Shown piece after piece: positions 61,201 to 64,000 of a stretch of 64,000 bases of DNA. How positions within the stretch are numbered: the stretch's first letter is position 1; the number at the start of each line of letters is the position of its first letter. Below the pieces are notes generated by a model that ran no database searches, was not told the DNA's origin, and was given only the letters and a program-made list of their open reading frames with translations. Source of the stretch: Parietichytrium sp. I65-24A. Lineage: Eukaryota > Sar > Bigyra > Thraustochytrida > Thraustochytriidae. The stretch spans positions 124,001 through 188,000 of the forward strand of contig BLSF01000020.1 of NCBI GenBank assembly GCA_012862575.1, given 5' to 3'. Both the position numbers and the translations under genes were made by a program.

Positions 61201-64000
61201 TTGGGGTACTGGGAGCTCGAACAGCGGATCACCTCTCCAGATGGCTGTTCATCAGGAGCGTTTGGAACCTCCTTGGAAGTGAAGAGCCTCTCGCCTTTTC
61301 GACTTATAGTTGGGGCACCTGGACAGACTCCGCCTGCTGCGTATATATTCTACCGAGTGCCCACCAATTCGTCTCACGCGTACCCTTCCCAAGGCCCTGG
61401 AACCTGGGTTTTGGAAGCCACATTCACTTTGGAGGCGGATATGGTGGCAGACTCCCGCACATCGACAAATGAGCACCATCCGCTCGACCATCAAGCTTTC
61501 TTTGGAGGGCCGAATGGCGTGTCGATCACAACAGAGTACGCAGTCGTCGGAGCGAAAGGGCTGGAGGCCGCATTTGTGTACCGAATGTACAGTCAGTCAA
61601 ATTGGTACTTCTTGCAGATGCTTAAAGCCTCTGATTATGAGGACGCCGAGTACCCGCCAAACTCTAAGCATCGCAGAGTTTTTGTGAAGAGGTCTCTTTT
61701 CGGCTCCAGCGTCGCAATCGACGATGATACCCTTGTCATTGGGGCGACCTTGGCGCACAATGACCGCTATGTTAACCCAAATCGCAAAACGGATCAGGAC
61801 GTGGGGCTTTTGTGCGCGGATACAGGTTTTGCGAGCTCGGAAGTGGAGCCTCAGCTGTACCAATGGGAGCTGAACGAATTTGGCAACATATACCTCTGGA
61901 GTGCTGCTGACAATGAGACAAGGGCGGAATTTTTCGGTGGCAGCGATGCTTTTCAAAACATCGTTTCTTGCGAAGAGTACGATGCCTTTCACCTTGTGAT
62001 ACGATCGAACGGAATCCCGAACCACGCGTACGGTGCATTTCCGTTCACGGAAGATACCCTCCGCGAAGACCAGCCCGACAATCCGAACGGTCTTGAATCC
62101 CAAGAGCTCGCCATCCGCCTGTCAAGGTTTCCCAACATCACGAATATCAACCCAGTCTCCGTCATTGAAGACCGATCCATGCTTCCGCAAGGAATTATCG
62201 GTGTTGCTCTTAATGGTGTCCCCTTTTACAACCCATACGATGAATATGGAGACGACACTGTGGACGTGGAGTCAATTGGATACAGCGGTTCGGTGCCGGA
62301 TCTCTGTAACGGAGTCGCAGTTGAACCATCAATGTATGCGTATCGTTCAAACCCAGCGTGCTTGTATGATCAACCAGTTGAATGGAACACTTCCATACCG
62401 AGATTGAAGTCCGGCAAGCTATATCCCTTTGTCTTCTCTGTGGAAGATGGGCTGACAAATCCAAATCCGGGCCAACGGTCTCCGAAGCTTGGCTACGCAC
62501 TAGACGGATTTGCAATTTACGGCCCATTTGCGGAAGGCGGTGATCTGCCAACAGATTTGGATGCTTGCAACGGTAGGTTCGACTCTGAGCTTCAAACCTA
62601 CGTTTACCATATCACTCCGTGGAAAGCGCCATACCTCATTGGGTGTTTTCGAGGAACTTTGCAAATTGAGACGCCAGTGAAGACGAATGTGTTCCCGGAG
62701 TTCATGAAGGGGCAGTCGAACGTTCCAAGAGATCTAGGATACTTCGGCCACGGCGCAGTATACGTTTTCATTAGCAGACCACTGTCCATTAGTCCCGTGG
62801 CCAGTACTCTGAAAGGTATGTACGTTGGAGTGCATGATAATCCATTCAATGGCTTTGCATCTGGATATGGGTGGATAGAACAGACAATCCTGCTTGCGTC
62901 GGATGGCGATCGGGCTGATCGATTCGGGCATTCTGTCGCTCTTGATGGAGACCACCTCCTGATCGGGGCTTACTTTGACCGTTCGAGCCCTAGGTCCACT
63001 TGGGACTTTGAGACGGGTTCTTTGATCGGCTGGACACGCACTGGGACTGCGTTTGATTACCAGCCCACGTACGGTGACAATCCTTCATTTCAGGAATGTA
63101 TACGGAGACTATAATATTGAGACCTTCCGAGACTTTGAGGGGAAAATTAACGTTGCCACTTCCAATCCTCTGGGTAAGAAAATTGCGAGATACGACTTCA
63201 TTGAAGGTTACGACAAGGTCATTCTCTATGGCCCACAAAGCGAGCACGTGGACCACCCAATATCGGTCTTGATAGAACCAGACGAACTTCGGACGCCGGA
63301 GTATTCTTTTCGGCCCGGAAGAGCACAAAAGGCGAAACTTCAGGGCAAATTTTTCGTAGCAACCTTCGAAAAGCGAACGGCTACCTACGATAATACAACG
63401 AAAACATTTGTCCCAGACTATGAGGAAGGCAGTGTACAAGGAGACGAGCCTCAAGGAACGCTGACTTCCGACCCGTTCCCAATATACGGAACAAAGATCC
63501 AGTTTCTCATTGGAGGCGGATGCAACATCGAGAATGAGTACGTTGAACTCCTTATTGATGGTGTGTCTGTGCGCAAAACGACAGGGCGTTGTGACGAAGC
63601 GATGAGGGAGGTGACCTGGGATGTAAGCTCGTACAAGTTACAGTCTGGTATAATTCGTATTGTTGATGCTTCGTCTACGAAATGGGGCCACATCAACGTG
63701 GATGATTTCCGTTTTAACTGGGACCTGAACTATTTGTATCGAGCAACGACTCGTTCGGATGACGGGACCGGATCGCGTCAAGCTGGCGGGCCGAAAGGGT
63801 ACGCTGGAGAGGCCGCTTCTGGAGCGGCCTATGCGTTTTGGCGAAAATCAGAGACATCAGACGAGCCTTGCGAAACATCCTGTAATGTTACCGGATGCTT
63901 CTACACAAGTACCCCAGTAGACCGATGGGGTTGCGTTTGGGAGGAGCAGCAAAAGCTGCAAGCCTCTGACCGCCGAGGAGGTGAGCTTTTTGGTTGGTCC
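55297..64000 (+). CDS. Giant secreted FG-GAP/YHYH/Calx-beta protein, runs off window
   Basis: ATG at 55297 and a signal peptide (VVVQLFIWAHLAGLVHA). The frame is open for 2605 codons to 63114, and the homologous reading resumes in the +1 frame at 63095 and stays open to 64000. Domains: four Ig-like repeats at about 30-515 with the motif GGxPFxxQPxVxVxDxGGN; many FG-GAP repeats (DRFGWSVAYD, DEFGYSVAVFQ, VVGAP/IIGAP, AVYVF); several embedded modules ending in GYTWTITF or AYTWAITF; a Calx-beta-like block at about 1850-1920; and a YHYH domain near 2398-2450 (DGFAIYGPF ... YVYHITP). The start of an FETGSLIGWTRTGTAFDYQP module follows near 2565. Such beta-propeller proteins are surface or matrix adhesion proteins. 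The frame change near 63090 is either a sequencing error or a lesion; no intron fits the space. Its C-terminus, and any membrane anchor, lie beyond the window. Confidence 0.85.

Noticed and set aside
1-64000. CRISPR array, prophage or bacterial operon
   Set aside because: The arrays present are short microsatellites without spacers, genes carry introns and eukaryotic domains, and no prokaryotic operon structure exists.

Overview
The window is nuclear DNA of a unicellular eukaryote. Genes are monocistronic, mostly intron-free, on both strands, and separated by 0.2 to 2.7 kb of simple-repeat-rich spacer. The few introns I can place are about 100 to 140 bases long with GTAAG donors. The gene set (TOP1, ALG1, 3-ketodihydrosphingosine reductase, seipin, La-family protein, calponin, nucleotide-sugar transporter) is plainly eukaryotic. 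A large secreted FG-GAP/YHYH protein, a GNAT-LysM-HMG protein, many tetranucleotide and heptanucleotide arrays and an enlarged seipin would fit a heterotrophic stramenopile such as a thraustochytrid. That assignment is inference; no rRNA or organelle marker is present to prove it.

Layout, left to right. 1-3.3 kb: the 5' end of a minus-strand gene, then a 1.17 kb direct duplication whose two copies meet at a single N. 3.5-10 kb: small heat-shock protein (+), nucleotide-sugar transporter (-) with a tandem array at its 5' end, La-family RNA-binding protein (+), a short possibly ciliary protein (+) and a small membrane protein (-). 12-19 kb: a TPR/DNAJC8-type J protein (+), a PanP-like PLP decarboxylase (-) and DNA topoisomerase I (-). 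21-28 kb: an orphan membrane protein (+), a RING-coiled-coil protein (+), and a divergent pair made of a small mitochondrial-type membrane protein (-) and a stand-alone ARMC6 N-terminal domain (+). 29.7-30.0 kb is an assembly gap flanked by microsatellites.

30.5-45 kb: a receiver-PAS-PAS protein (+), KDSR with one intron (-), a 1187-residue GNAT/LysM/HMG-box protein (+), a calponin (-), and an acidic protein built of six repeats of about 60 residues (-). 46-55 kb: ALG1 with one intron (+), seipin (-), a TPR-DnaJ protein (+), and an LRR protein with a basic tail (-). 55.3-64 kb: a giant secreted FG-GAP protein (+) that runs off the window and carries one apparent frameshift.

Functional themes by inference: the secretory pathway and ER (nucleotide-sugar transport, ALG1, KDSR, seipin), proteostasis (Hsp20 and two J proteins), nucleic-acid and chromatin work (TOP1, La, HMG/GNAT protein) and the cell surface (giant FG-GAP protein). 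There is no operon logic; neighbours look unrelated. Many longest open frames begin at non-ATG codons; I moved each start to the first in-frame ATG.
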